From NCBI GenBank assembly GCA_037139095.1, contig JBAXHD010000036.1, forward strand, positions 1 to 26,953: a stretch of DNA of 26,953 bases, in the 5' to 3' direction. The notes beneath the pieces were generated by a model that was not told where the DNA came from, did not search any database, and worked only from the letters and a program-made list of their open reading frames with translations. The first letter of the stretch is position 1, and each line of letters opens with the position of its first letter. Source of the stretch: WLMZ01 sp037139095 (GTDB lineage: Bacteria; Actinomycetota; Acidimicrobiia; Acidimicrobiales; Ilumatobacteraceae). The translations under genes and the position numbers were made by a program. Shown here one piece after another: positions 14,994 through 22,844 of the stretch.

Positions 14994-16205
14994 TTAGAGG
15001 TGAATGTTCTTGTCAATGAAATCGTTGGTGACGATGTCTGACGACTTGAGGCCAGCCTTTGGTGGGCTGTCCTGTGCGGTGTAGACAGGGATTGCCTTGG
15101 TGATGAGGTCGTCAACACGGCTCATGTCGAACGAACCCATGACACCGTCGGTGCCGTTGGCAACGAGGCCATCCTTCTTGATGGTTGCAACTGCGTAGGC
15201 AGCGGTGCCTTCGCTGTAGACCCAGCTGCTTCCGGCCGCGCCAAACTTCTTGACTGCGTCGAGGATCACGGCGTTGCCGTTTGTTGGATCGTTGAGGTAA
15301 TCAACAGCTGACTGCTGGATGATCGGAACGAGCTTCTTGAAGCAATCGGCGTACTTGGTGATGTTCTCTGGCAAGGTACCGATTGATTCGGCGTAGTTCT
15401 TCCAGCCGACATCGTTGATGTACTCGTACTTGACTGGCTTGAGCCAACCCTTGATTTCCTTCTCGTAGGCATATGGCTCGGCCGAGCCGAAGCCCTGCTG
15501 TGCTGCTTTGCCTTCGTCGCTCACGAAGAGGCTTGGATCGCCCTGGTACGAACCGTCGACCTGGTCCTTCGAGAGGATGCCGGTTGAGGTCAAAAAGTCC
15601 ATGTACGCCGCGCCGCCGAAGTAACGAACGTTGATCTTCTTGGTTCCGATGTCCTTGATGCCAGTGACATCTGGGTACGTGGCAGGGTCCCACATGATCA
15701 TCTGTGGGTTCTTCTCGTAGCCCGACTCGATGGCCACTGTTGGGAACTTCTCAGAGTTCTGGATGGCCTCGTCGGTGTACACGAAGCCGAGCAAGATCGA
15801 CTTGTCTGCGTACATCAACTGAGTGTCGCTCTGGAAGCCTGCAGCGCCGCCGCCCGAGAGCACGGTGAGCTTCACGCCGGTATCAACCTTGCCAGCCATG
15901 AGCGGGCCGGTGACCTTGTAGCCAGCGGCATCGGCGTTGTAGCCGGCACCCATCATGTTGTACAGGAAACCGTGCTCGGCCTCTGGCCACCAGTCGGTCT
16001 GAACCTTGATTTCGTCTGGGCAGATGCCAGCAAGGCTGACGTCGGCTGCTGGTGCAGCTGAGTCTGTGGTTGGCGCGGCGGTGTCGGCCGTGGAACCGGC
16101 AGCAGGTGTGGTGCTGAGGGTCTTTGTGTCGCTACCGCAGGCGGTGAGGGCGAGGCCTCCCGCTACGGCGATTGCAAGCAGCGAACTGCTGAAACGGTGT
16201 TGCAT
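14994..16205 (-). CDS. NitT/TauT/NMT1-type ABC transporter substrate-binding lipoprotein
   Basis: This is the extracytoplasmic receptor of the second importer, 403 residues. The signal peptide ends in a lipobox LALTAC (lipid at Cys23), followed by a Thr/Ala/Ser-rich linker (about 27-60). The mature part begins ICPDEIKVQTDWWPEAEHG, a pattern like that of the NMT1/THI5-like binding proteins for thiamine precursors, riboflavin, taurine and similar small molecules. The chosen ATG has AAAGGAG about 9 nt upstream; the 47 extra upstream codons lack signal-peptide features. It is the last gene of the operon, 83 bp after the permease gene with a hairpin between, and is followed by the UUCG-loop terminator. 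The ligand is unknown; neighbouring enzymes suggest a nitrogen heterocycle. Confidence 0.88.
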   Translation of the reverse strand: MQHRFSSSLLAIAVAGGLALTACGSDTKTLSTTPAAGSTADTAAPTTDSAAPAADVSLAGICPDEIKVQTDWWPEAEHGFLYNMMGAGYNADAAGYKVTGPLMAGKVDTGVKLTVLSGGGAAGFQSDTQLMYADKSILLGFVYTDEAIQNSEKFPTVAIESGYEKNPQMIMWDPATYPDVTGIKDIGTKKINVRYFGGAAYMDFLTSTGILSKDQVDGSYQGDPSLFVSDEGKAAQQGFGSAEPYAYEKEIKGWLKPVKYEYINDVGWKNYAESIGTLPENITKYADCFKKLVPIIQQSAVDYLNDPTNGNAVILDAVKKFGAAGSSWVYSEGTAAYAVATIKKDGLVANGTDGVMGSFDMSRVDDLITKAIPVYTAQDSPPKAGLKSSDIVTNDFIDKNIHL

Positions 16206-16244
16206 TATTGATTGCTCCTTTGTTGTTTGTTCACGCTGAGTTAT

Positions 16245-16264
16245 GAAGCCTGCGAGCAGACCTC
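16245..16264 (-). promoter_or_regulatory. Intercistronic hairpin between permease and binding-protein genes
   Basis: On the minus strand, an 8-bp stem (two G-U pairs) closes a CTCG tetraloop at 16264-16245, inside the 83-bp gap and 40 nt before the binding-protein ATG. It is not followed by a T-run. It could be an mRNA processing or stabilising element that raises binding-protein levels above those of the permease; that role is inferred from position. Confidence 0.4.
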
Positions 16265-16288
16265 GGGTGGATAAGAGCTGTGGAATGA

Positions 16289-17164
16289 TCAGGAGGTCTT
16301 GCGAGCCGATTCGTGCCAATGGCCGACAACGCGCTTTGAGATCCAACCGAAAATGAGAAACATAGCGATACCGAGGCCGGCGGCCAAGATGAGCCCGCCG
16401 TAGGTCTGTGGGTAGATGCCCTTTTGGCGGTAGCTCTCCATCACGATGCCGATGCCTGGCTTGCTGCCCTTACGGAAGAACTGCTCACCAACCACGGCGC
16501 CAATAACCGACAGGCCGGCGGAGATTCGAAAGCCAGTGAAGATAGCTGGCATTGCAGACGGCAACTGAAGCTTGAACAGCCGGGTGCGTCGAGATGCTCC
16601 GCGAAGCGTGAAGAGGTCGTGCTGGCCAGCGTCGGCCGAGATGAGACCGAAGAGTGTGTTCGTCACGATGGGAAAGATCGAGATCATTACGCAGACAAAC
16701 AGCCGCGAGTTGAGTCCGCCGCCGAACACCGAGTTGATTACAGGAACAATCGACAGAATCGGAATTGCCTGGAGCGCAACGAGGTAGGGATACGTAGAAC
16801 GCTCGACCCACTTGGCCTGGGCCATCATCACTGCCAGCGACACGCCCATCACGATGGTGATCAGCAGACCGGTGAGCGCCACAAGCGTTGTCCAGCCAAG
16901 GCCGGTGAGCAGTTTGCTACGACCGAGCGAATTGATAAACGCGTCGTTGATGACGGTCTCGGGGGCGGGCAGCAAGAAGCCCGGCTTGTCGAAGAATCGA
17001 CGCATGCCATCGGAGTGCATGTAATGCCACAACGCGATGAAGACCACGAGAACGGCACTGGGTCCGATCACGCGGCTCCACTCGAAGCCGGCGCGTTCGG
17101 ATGAACTGGGAGCCCCTGGGTCGACGACTGGTTCGTCTACGGCAATAGAAATGTTGAGGCTCAT
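16289..17164 (-). CDS. NitT/TauT-type ABC transporter permease (SsuC/TauC/ThiX type)
   Basis: This is the inner-membrane channel subunit of the second importer, 291 residues, with about six membrane segments after a 30-residue cytoplasmic tail. FLLPAPETVINDAF (63-76) and the EAA loop region TLRGASRRTRLFKLQLPSAMPAIFTG (about 188-213, key residues G.S...LFKLQLPSA.P) are typical of SsuC/TauC permeases. Its ATG overlaps the ATPase stop by ATGA. A single permease species implies a homodimer. Confidence 0.92.
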   Translation of the reverse strand: MSLNISIAVDEPVVDPGAPSSSERAGFEWSRVIGPSAVLVVFIALWHYMHSDGMRRFFDKPGFLLPAPETVINDAFINSLGRSKLLTGLGWTTLVALTGLLITIVMGVSLAVMMAQAKWVERSTYPYLVALQAIPILSIVPVINSVFGGGLNSRLFVCVMISIFPIVTNTLFGLISADAGQHDLFTLRGASRRTRLFKLQLPSAMPAIFTGFRISAGLSVIGAVVGEQFFRKGSKPGIGIVMESYRQKGIYPQTYGGLILAAGLGIAMFLIFGWISKRVVGHWHESARKTS

Positions 17165-17973
17165 GCGTGGGCGTCCCGGAGTGCGTGAGAGATTTCGCCC
17201 GAGAGCGCAGCAAAGGCTGGGTCGAATCGAATCTCGGGGGAGCGGGGATAAGAGAACGGAACAGGGAAGTCGGCGATGATGCGGCCGGGTCGAGCGCTCA
17301 TCACGATGACGCGGGTAGACAAAAAGACTGCCTCGCTGATGGAGTGAGTGATGAACAAACCAGCGAAGCCCTTGCGTTGGAACAACGAGATGACCTCGTC
17401 GTTGAGGCGCTCGCGAGTGATTTCGTCGACTGCGCCAAACGGCTCGTCGAAGAGAAACACTTTTGGTTCAAGCACCAACGATCGCGCCAGCGAAGCACGC
17501 ATCTTCATTCCGCCCGACAACTGCTTGGGGTACTTGTTCTCGAAACCCTTGAGGCCTACGAGCTCGATTGCTTCAATTGCACGCGAGTGGCGCTCGGCTT
17601 TGCCGATGCCTTCGAGTTCGGCCATCAACTCGACGTTGCGCTGCACGTTGCGCCACTGCAGCAACGTGGGATCTTGGAACACGTAACCAAGGTGCGAGCG
17701 ATCGACAGTGACCGTACCAGTGGTTGCCTTGTTGAGACCAGAGGCGATGCGCAGCAGCGTGCTCTTGCCGCAGCCCGACGGACCAACGACGGTAACGAAT
17801 TCGCCCGGGTGGACGTCGAATGAAGTTTCACTGAGCGCGTGAGTTCCGTCGGGGAACACCATCGACACCCCGGAGAAACTCAGCGCCGGAGCGGGGGCTG
17901 AATCAGTCATCTCGGACAACATAGTGCCTCGCGCGGACACGACTTCATTCTTGCTCACATGATCGTGTGACAT
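17161..17973 (-). CDS. NitT/TauT-type ABC transporter ATP-binding protein (SsuB/TauB type)
   Basis: This cytoplasmic ATPase of the second importer has 270 residues. Walker A is GPSGCGKS (64-71), the Q-loop FQDP (Q100), the signature LSGGMKMR (152-159), Walker B VFLFDEPFGAVD (172-183) and the switch histidine THSISEA (H210). FGAVDEITR after Walker B is diagnostic of the nitrate/sulfonate/taurine/thiamine-precursor subfamily. The ATG is 2 bp beyond the SDR stop, so coupling is likely; internal ATGs at 17922 and 17910 are alternatives because the first 20 residues are not family-conserved. Confidence 0.92.
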   Translation of the reverse strand: MSHDHVSKNEVVSARGTMLSEMTDSAPAPALSFSGVSMVFPDGTHALSETSFDVHPGEFVTVVGPSGCGKSTLLRIASGLNKATTGTVTVDRSHLGYVFQDPTLLQWRNVQRNVELMAELEGIGKAERHSRAIEAIELVGLKGFENKYPKQLSGGMKMRASLARSLVLEPKVFLFDEPFGAVDEITRERLNDEVISLFQRKGFAGLFITHSISEAVFLSTRVIVMSARPGRIIADFPVPFSYPRSPEIRFDPAFAALSGEISHALRDAHA

Positions 17974-17975
17974 CG

Positions 17976-18743
17976 CTAATGCATCACCATTCCGCCGGAC
18001 ACGTTCATGGCCTGACCGGTGCAGTAGGTCGACTCGGCGGAGGCAAGGAAGAGTGCCATGTTCGCTACATCGGTGGTGGTCGCTAGGCGCGCTAGTGGCG
18101 ATTTCGCCGCCCAGGCCTCGACCATTTCTGGTGTGCGGGTAGCGGTACCCATATCGGTAAGCACGTAGCCCGGACAGATGCAGTTGACCCTGATGTTGTG
18201 CGGACCGAGCTCGATCGCTGCTACCCGTGTGAGCGCAATGACCGCGGCCTTCGAAGCCGCGTAGTGCGCCTGATTCGCTGTGCCGATCTTGCCGCCCATG
18301 CTGGCCATGTTCACGATGGTTCCGCCGCCTTGAGCAACCATTGCTCGGCCTGCAACCTGAGTGGTGACGAACATTGCGCGGGTGTTGACGGCGAAGGTGG
18401 TGTCCCAGTTCTCGACAGTGATGTCAAGCAGCGGGGCCATGTTCAGAATGCCAGCGTTGTTCACGAGAATATCGATGCCGCCAAGCATGGCAATAGCCGT
18501 CGCGAGGCTGGCGGCTGTAGCGGTTGCGTCTGCAAGATCGACCTGAGCGGCCAGGCCACCGATGGACCGAGCCACCTGTTGAGCGAGTTCGAGATCGAGG
18601 TCGAGAATGAACACCGTGGCGCCTTCTCTGGCGTAGGTGCGAGCGATCTCAGCTCCGATGCCGCGGGCTGCCCCAGTGATGACAGCGCGCTGCCCAGAGA
18701 GACGTGCTGCGGACGGCAGGCTCGACTTCTCGCTGGGGATCAT
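17976..18743 (-). CDS. SDR family oxidoreductase (short-chain dehydrogenase/reductase)
   Basis: This 255-residue classical SDR has the cofactor motif TGAARGIG (23-30), NNAG (95-98), the catalytic Ser148, Tyr161 and Lys165 (YAASK) and the PG motif at 191-192. An acidic residue at the end of the second strand (FILDLD, Asp48) suggests NAD over NADP. The C-terminal STYCTGQAMNVSGGM is typical. It probably oxidises an alcohol or reduces a ketone in the cytoplasm. I chose the ATG at 18743 because TATTCT lies 9 nt before it; a GTG at 18764 is in frame and possible. Its gene lies at the head of the SDR-ATPase-permease-binding-protein block, so it is likely part of the same pathway as the imported compound. 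Confidence 0.9.
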   Translation of the reverse strand: MIPSEKSSLPSAARLSGQRAVITGAARGIGAEIARTYAREGATVFILDLDLELAQQVARSIGGLAAQVDLADATATAASLATAIAMLGGIDILVNNAGILNMAPLLDITVENWDTTFAVNTRAMFVTTQVAGRAMVAQGGGTIVNMASMGGKIGTANQAHYAASKAAVIALTRVAAIELGPHNIRVNCICPGYVLTDMGTATRTPEMVEAWAAKSPLARLATTTDVANMALFLASAESTYCTGQAMNVSGGMVMH

Positions 18744-18752
18744 GCGGTTGCA

Positions 18753-18758
18753 AGAATA
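18753..18758 (-). promoter_or_regulatory. -10-like hexamer TATTCT for the SDR-importer block
   Basis: On the minus strand, TATTCT is 9 nt before the SDR ATG, in the 80-bp gap after the amidohydrolase gene. It could give the SDR and transporter genes their own nearly leaderless transcript in addition to read-through. No -35 was recognised. Confidence 0.3.
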
Positions 18759-18823
18759 GGTCACCCGCCGCTTCAGCGGTATTGCTGATTTGTGAACAGC
18801 GCGTTTCGTATATCGGAGCCGAG

Positions 18824-20020
18824 TTACCTGTGCGGCATCGGCGAAACGACTACGCCACGATGCAGCACGATTCGTTCTGGCGGGCCGAACGCAATCGCTT
18901 CGCGCACGGATTCAACCTTGACAGCGACGAGATCGGCGACGCTGCCGGGTTCGATCTGTAGCGGCGGCAGCGCAAGTGCGCGACGGGCATTTGCACTCAC
19001 GACCTCGAGGCCCTGATGGGGCAGCAGGTGAGCGAGCATCACCATCAGCGAGGCAGTCTCGAGGGGATCTCCCCGACCCATAGGGTTGAAGGGGTCCTGC
19101 AGGTTGTCGGCGCCGGCGCACACATTGACGCCACGGGCTCGCAGAGCCTTCACCGCAGTAATTGCTCGTGGCATTGACTGCTGATGTTCGCGCCCCTGCA
19201 GGAACAAATTGGTGTGGGGGAGGGCGACCACACTGATGTTGGCCGCGGCGACTAATTCGGCAATTTCGTCTTGTCGGTGAGGTGTTTGCGACCCGAGGCT
19301 GACGCAGTGGCTGGCGGTAACGCTGTGCTCGAACCCTGACGACAACACTCGCCGCGCCAGGTCTTCAAGACCGTTCTTCCTTGGATCGAGGTTTTCGTCG
19401 GTATGTAGATCGACGCCACGTTTGTATTCGTCGGCGATTTCGAGCAGCGTTTCATTTGCGCCCTCGGGATCATCGTCGAGATGCGGGCAGCCGCCAACGA
19501 GGTCGGCTCCGATTTGTAGCGCATCGCGCAGCAGAGCTCGCGAGTCGGCTCCTTGTGGTCCGGTCACGGGCCAACCGACGAGCGACACGATCTGGATGTC
19601 GCAAATATCGGCGGTGCGGCGGCGTACCTCGGCGAGGGCCTCAACCGACATGAGTCCGTTTTCGGCCGTGGTATCCGCGTGGGTGCGAATGGCGCTTGCA
19701 CCGTTGCGCACCATGAGGCGCACAGCGCGCTCGGCGCGATCGACGGTGTCTTCGTACGTAATCAGGTGGCGATTCTGTTGCATCGCAACAATTGCGCCCA
19801 TGAGGTCGCCAGCGTCGTTTGCGAAGCGCTCGGACAAGAACGCCTTATCGAGATGTGCGTGTGGTTCTGCAAACGCAGGCAAGAGCAGATGGCCCGAAAG
19901 ATCGAGTATCTGCTCGTCGGGTTGGGCAATGAGCGACGACGACACGGCGTCGATGGTGTCGAGACAGATTCGGATATCGACGACTCGACCGTCGGCAAGC
20001 GTGGCCGACCGAAGCAACAT
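18824..20020 (-). CDS. Cytosine deaminase-like metal-dependent amidohydrolase
   Basis: This 398-residue protein is a TIM-barrel amidohydrolase of the cytosine deaminase (CodA) subgroup. The metal site is seen in EPHAHLDKA (His54, His56), HTDEN (His206), ASHCVSLG (His238) and AGADNLQDPFNPMG (Asp305). NLFLQGR (271-277) and the DNLQDP loop match CodA-type deaminases. Relatives deaminate or hydrolyse cytosine, isocytosine, creatinine, hydantoins and ammelide. The ATG at 20020 is 2 bp beyond the luciferase-like gene stop, so the genes are probably co-translated; the longer open frame upstream lies in that gene. A ring deaminase directly after a flavin monooxygenase suggests consecutive steps. Confidence 0.9.
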   Translation of the reverse strand: MLLRSATLADGRVVDIRICLDTIDAVSSSLIAQPDEQILDLSGHLLLPAFAEPHAHLDKAFLSERFANDAGDLMGAIVAMQQNRHLITYEDTVDRAERAVRLMVRNGASAIRTHADTTAENGLMSVEALAEVRRRTADICDIQIVSLVGWPVTGPQGADSRALLRDALQIGADLVGGCPHLDDDPEGANETLLEIADEYKRGVDLHTDENLDPRKNGLEDLARRVLSSGFEHSVTASHCVSLGSQTPHRQDEIAELVAAANISVVALPHTNLFLQGREHQQSMPRAITAVKALRARGVNVCAGADNLQDPFNPMGRGDPLETASLMVMLAHLLPHQGLEVVSANARRALALPPLQIEPGSVADLVAVKVESVREAIAFGPPERIVLHRGVVVSPMPHR

Positions 20021-20022
20021 TG

Positions 20023-21213
20023 CTATACCAGCGGTGTGCCGGTGATGGGCCGACGCTCGATTGGCTCGCCAAGGCGTGGGAACACTTCTTCGGCAACCAG
20101 GTGCATCTGCTCGTTCATCTCTTCGCGTGTGAGGCCGGGGTAGTCGAAGAAGAAGCAAATGTGCTTGAGGTCGAGCAGGTCGCGCCAGTAACCAATGGCA
20201 TCAACCGCGTCGTCGATTGATCCGACAATCTGGATCTTCTGTTCGTTGCTTTCCTCGACGGTGGGGCAGTGGTCGAATGCCACCTTTGAGCCATCGGGGT
20301 TGCGGTAGCTGCTGAAGCGACCGTAGGGGGCCAAGAACTTGTTGAATTCGTCATGGCCCGGACGACCCTTGATCATCGCTTGCTCACGTGTCTGAGCGAC
20401 ATGCAGGTTGAGTACCAAGCAGCGATCTTCGCCGGCAGCAACGGGCTCACCCATCTCGGAACGAATCTCGGCGTAACGGTCCCACTTCTGCTTCTGGCTG
20501 TCGGCGTTCTGCAACCAGTAGACGGCCTTGTGGCCAGCGCGAGGCACGTACTCGATGGTCTCGGGCGACGTGACCGGCTGATAGATGTCGACCTTGCGTA
20601 GTGGCTTAGGGATCAAGGTGAGATGGTCTACGTAGCTGCCGCGGTCGGGAACGTCGTCGGGTGGCAGCACAAACTGCTTGCCGCGGTACGAGAAGGTCTC
20701 GTTGTACCAAGCGCGCTTGATGATCTCCATCGACTCTTCAAATATTTCGCGGTTGATGCGGTCGTGCTCGCCGCTCATTGCGTTGTCGCCGCTAGCGACA
20801 ACGGTGCCAAGTGCCCAGGCCTCGCGAGGCACAGTGCCGCGACCAACGCCGAACTCCATGCGGCCACCGGTGATGATGTCGGCCAGCGCGAAGTCTTCGG
20901 CGAGACGAAGTGGATGCCATTGCGGCACCACGTTGAACATTTGCCCAAGGCGAAGCTCTTTGGTGAGCTGCGCCAGATGCATGCCGAACAGAATCAGGTT
21001 CGGCAAGACTTCGTAGCCCTCGTGCTGGAAGTGGTGCTCGGTGAGCCACATCGTGTCGAAGCCCAAGGTGTCGGCGGTGCGGCTCCAGTCGACCAAGTTC
21101 TTGTAGCACTCGATGACAGCGTCGTTGCCGTAGCGGCGGTCAGTGGGTCCGATTGATGGATCGCCCGCGTCGGGCATAGGAACGGTGCAAAAGAAGTTCG
21201 TGTCAACGCGCAT
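20023..21213 (-). CDS. Luciferase-like (LLM class) flavin-dependent monooxygenase
   Basis: This 396-residue protein is a bacterial luciferase-fold oxidoreductase using FMNH2 or F420. Family segments include TLGFDTMWLTEHHF (near 50-62), FNVVPQWHPLRLAEDFA.AD...GGRMEFGVGRG (about 95-125) and the late SIDDAVDAI. It resembles FMN-type LLM proteins, not the shorter F420-type ones, but the cofactor is not certain. The ATG at 21213 lies 6 nt after TACGCT, which identifies the start; the frame continues 30 codons upstream. It begins a possible operon with the amidohydrolase 2 bp downstream. Relatives such as RutA open pyrimidine rings, but no diagnostic RutA feature was established here. Confidence 0.9.
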   Translation of the reverse strand: MRVDTNFFCTVPMPDAGDPSIGPTDRRYGNDAVIECYKNLVDWSRTADTLGFDTMWLTEHHFQHEGYEVLPNLILFGMHLAQLTKELRLGQMFNVVPQWHPLRLAEDFALADIITGGRMEFGVGRGTVPREAWALGTVVASGDNAMSGEHDRINREIFEESMEIIKRAWYNETFSYRGKQFVLPPDDVPDRGSYVDHLTLIPKPLRKVDIYQPVTSPETIEYVPRAGHKAVYWLQNADSQKQKWDRYAEIRSEMGEPVAAGEDRCLVLNLHVAQTREQAMIKGRPGHDEFNKFLAPYGRFSSYRNPDGSKVAFDHCPTVEESNEQKIQIVGSIDDAVDAIGYWRDLLDLKHICFFFDYPGLTREEMNEQMHLVAEEVFPRLGEPIERRPITGTPLV

Positions 21214-21219
21214 TTGGTC

Positions 21220-21225
21220 AGCGTA
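21220..21225 (-). promoter_or_regulatory. -10-like hexamer TACGCT for the monooxygenase gene
   Basis: On the minus strand, TACGCT is followed by 6 nt and the ATG at 21213, the spacing for a leaderless transcript. The 59-bp gap after the GGT-like gene has no ribosome-binding site. This suggests that a separate transcript begins here within the long co-directional run. Confidence 0.45.
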
Positions 21226-21272
21226 GTTTGCGCTGCGCGAATCGTTGTAACGAAGGGACTGAGTTTTGTGCG

Positions 21273-22844
21273 CTAGGCGCCAGCAACCGACCCGACGCGG
21301 CATCGAGGATCGGCGGCCCCGCAGAGCATGCCAGTTGGCTCGACCACGATCGCGTGGGCATGTCCGAAAGCGCTGTCGTATGGAGCGATCACTCGTACCG
21401 TGTGGCCACGGGCTTCGAGTGCTTCACGCCAGTTGGCCGCTGCGTGTCCTTCGACAAGCACGTGAGGGCCCTGTGGCGCAGTCCACGTATCGAAGCCAGT
21501 TGCTGGCCCGCTGAGCACCCATCGCGCTGCGTGCACCGCTGCTGCAGGACTCTGGCCATGGTGAAAGATGCGCGCTGCGAGCTGCAACAAGATCTGCGGT
21601 TGGCCATCGCCTCCCATCGTTCCAAATACTGCAGCGAGGGATCCGTCTGCATTGGTGGCCATGGCCGGCGACAGCGTGTGTGGTGGTCGTTTACCCTGAG
21701 CCAACTCGGCAGGATGGTTGGGTTCAAGCGAGAAGCCAAGCCCGCGGTTGTGCAGGTTGATACCGGTGCTGGGCTCAACAAGCCACGAGCCGAAGTTTGA
21801 AGCGTTCGACTGGATCAGCGACACACCCATGCGTTGATCGTCGACCACGCACAGGTACGTGGTGTCGCCGTCTAGCGCAGGTACGGCACGACGCGTTGCG
21901 ATGTCTCGGTCGACGGTGTTCAGTCGCAGGGCGGCGGCCTCGAGAAGAGCATTGCCGTCGGCAGCATCGTGAAGCACCGTTGGGCGATCAAAGCCAACGG
22001 CTTTCGCGGCCTCGATGAGTAGGTGCGCCCAATGCTCTGACTGGGTGTCGCCGGGCAAGTCGAGCTGCTCGGCGAGCCCAGCAGCGGCCAGCAGTAAGTA
22101 GCCCTGCGAGTTGGGAGGCATGGTATGCAGCGTCGTACCGAAGACTTCGCGACTCAACGGGTTGACCCATGTGCCACCCGGAACCGACAGGTCTGACTCG
22201 CTGAACAGACCATCCCCGAGGCGGCCTAGTCCCTCGCCGAACTCGCCGAGGTAGAACCCGTCGCGGCCATGCTCTGCGATTGAGCGCAGTGCCCGGGCTG
22301 CTCCCGGACGACAGACGCGGCTCCCCGGCTGTGTCGCTTGCTCGACGATCTCGCTGAGCGCATCGCGTGCTCGCGCATCGAGCACCGCCAGCACGCCGAC
22401 CAAGAGTGGCGACGCAGGGAAGCCGAGTTCGGCCAAGCGAATTGCTGGGGCAAGCACCTGAGCCATCGGCAGGCGTCCGAAACGTTGATGTAACGCAGTC
22501 CAACCATCAACGCATCCGGGCACCGTGACCGTGCGGATGTCGTGGCGAAACGGCATCTGTTGATGGCCTTCAGCGCGCAACTGGGAGGCACTCGATCCGG
22601 CGCCCGCGCGGCCGGTCGCGTTGAGGGCGTGGACACCAACGCCATCGTGAATCAGGGCGTAGAGGTCGCCGCCCATTCCGCACAGATGAGGCGACGTGAC
22701 AGCGATAGCAGCGTTGCACGCAATGGCGGCGTCGACCGCGTTGCCGCCCTGGGCCAAGATGGCCATACCTGCTTGTGTGGCGAGACCATCAGCCGATGCA
22801 ACCATCGAGCCAGCGGCTCGGGTCGAGCCAAAGGGCGCACTCAC
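21273..22844 (-). CDS. Gamma-glutamyltransferase family protein (Ntn hydrolase)
   Basis: This 523-residue protein has the full two-part GGT architecture. It begins with ADGLATQAGMAILAQGGNAVDAA and NATGRAGA in the large part. The small part begins at the predicted autocleavage site in DGDTTYLCVVD, where the first Thr (about residue 328) would be the nucleophile. KRPPHTLSPAM and TMGGDGQPQ are the substrate-pocket motifs. No signal peptide is present, so it is probably cytoplasmic. The family includes glutathione/gamma-glutamyl hydrolases and acylases; the sequence does not identify the acyl donor. I start it at the GTG overlapping the glycerophosphodiesterase stop by GTGA; a GTG at 22850 is an alternative. 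A role in releasing amide nitrogen is possible. Confidence 0.88.
   Translation of the reverse strand: MSAPFGSTRAAGSMVASADGLATQAGMAILAQGGNAVDAAIACNAAIAVTSPHLCGMGGDLYALIHDGVGVHALNATGRAGAGSSASQLRAEGHQQMPFRHDIRTVTVPGCVDGWTALHQRFGRLPMAQVLAPAIRLAELGFPASPLLVGVLAVLDARARDALSEIVEQATQPGSRVCRPGAARALRSIAEHGRDGFYLGEFGEGLGRLGDGLFSESDLSVPGGTWVNPLSREVFGTTLHTMPPNSQGYLLLAAAGLAEQLDLPGDTQSEHWAHLLIEAAKAVGFDRPTVLHDAADGNALLEAAALRLNTVDRDIATRRAVPALDGDTTYLCVVDDQRMGVSLIQSNASNFGSWLVEPSTGINLHNRGLGFSLEPNHPAELAQGKRPPHTLSPAMATNADGSLAAVFGTMGGDGQPQILLQLAARIFHHGQSPAAAVHAARWVLSGPATGFDTWTAPQGPHVLVEGHAAANWREALEARGHTVRVIAPYDSAFGHAHAIVVEPTGMLCGAADPRCRVGSVAGA

Noticed and set aside
20023..21213. RutA pyrimidine oxygenase
   Set aside because: The fold family is right and an amidohydrolase is adjacent, but no rutB-G partners are present and I cannot point to RutA-specific residues.
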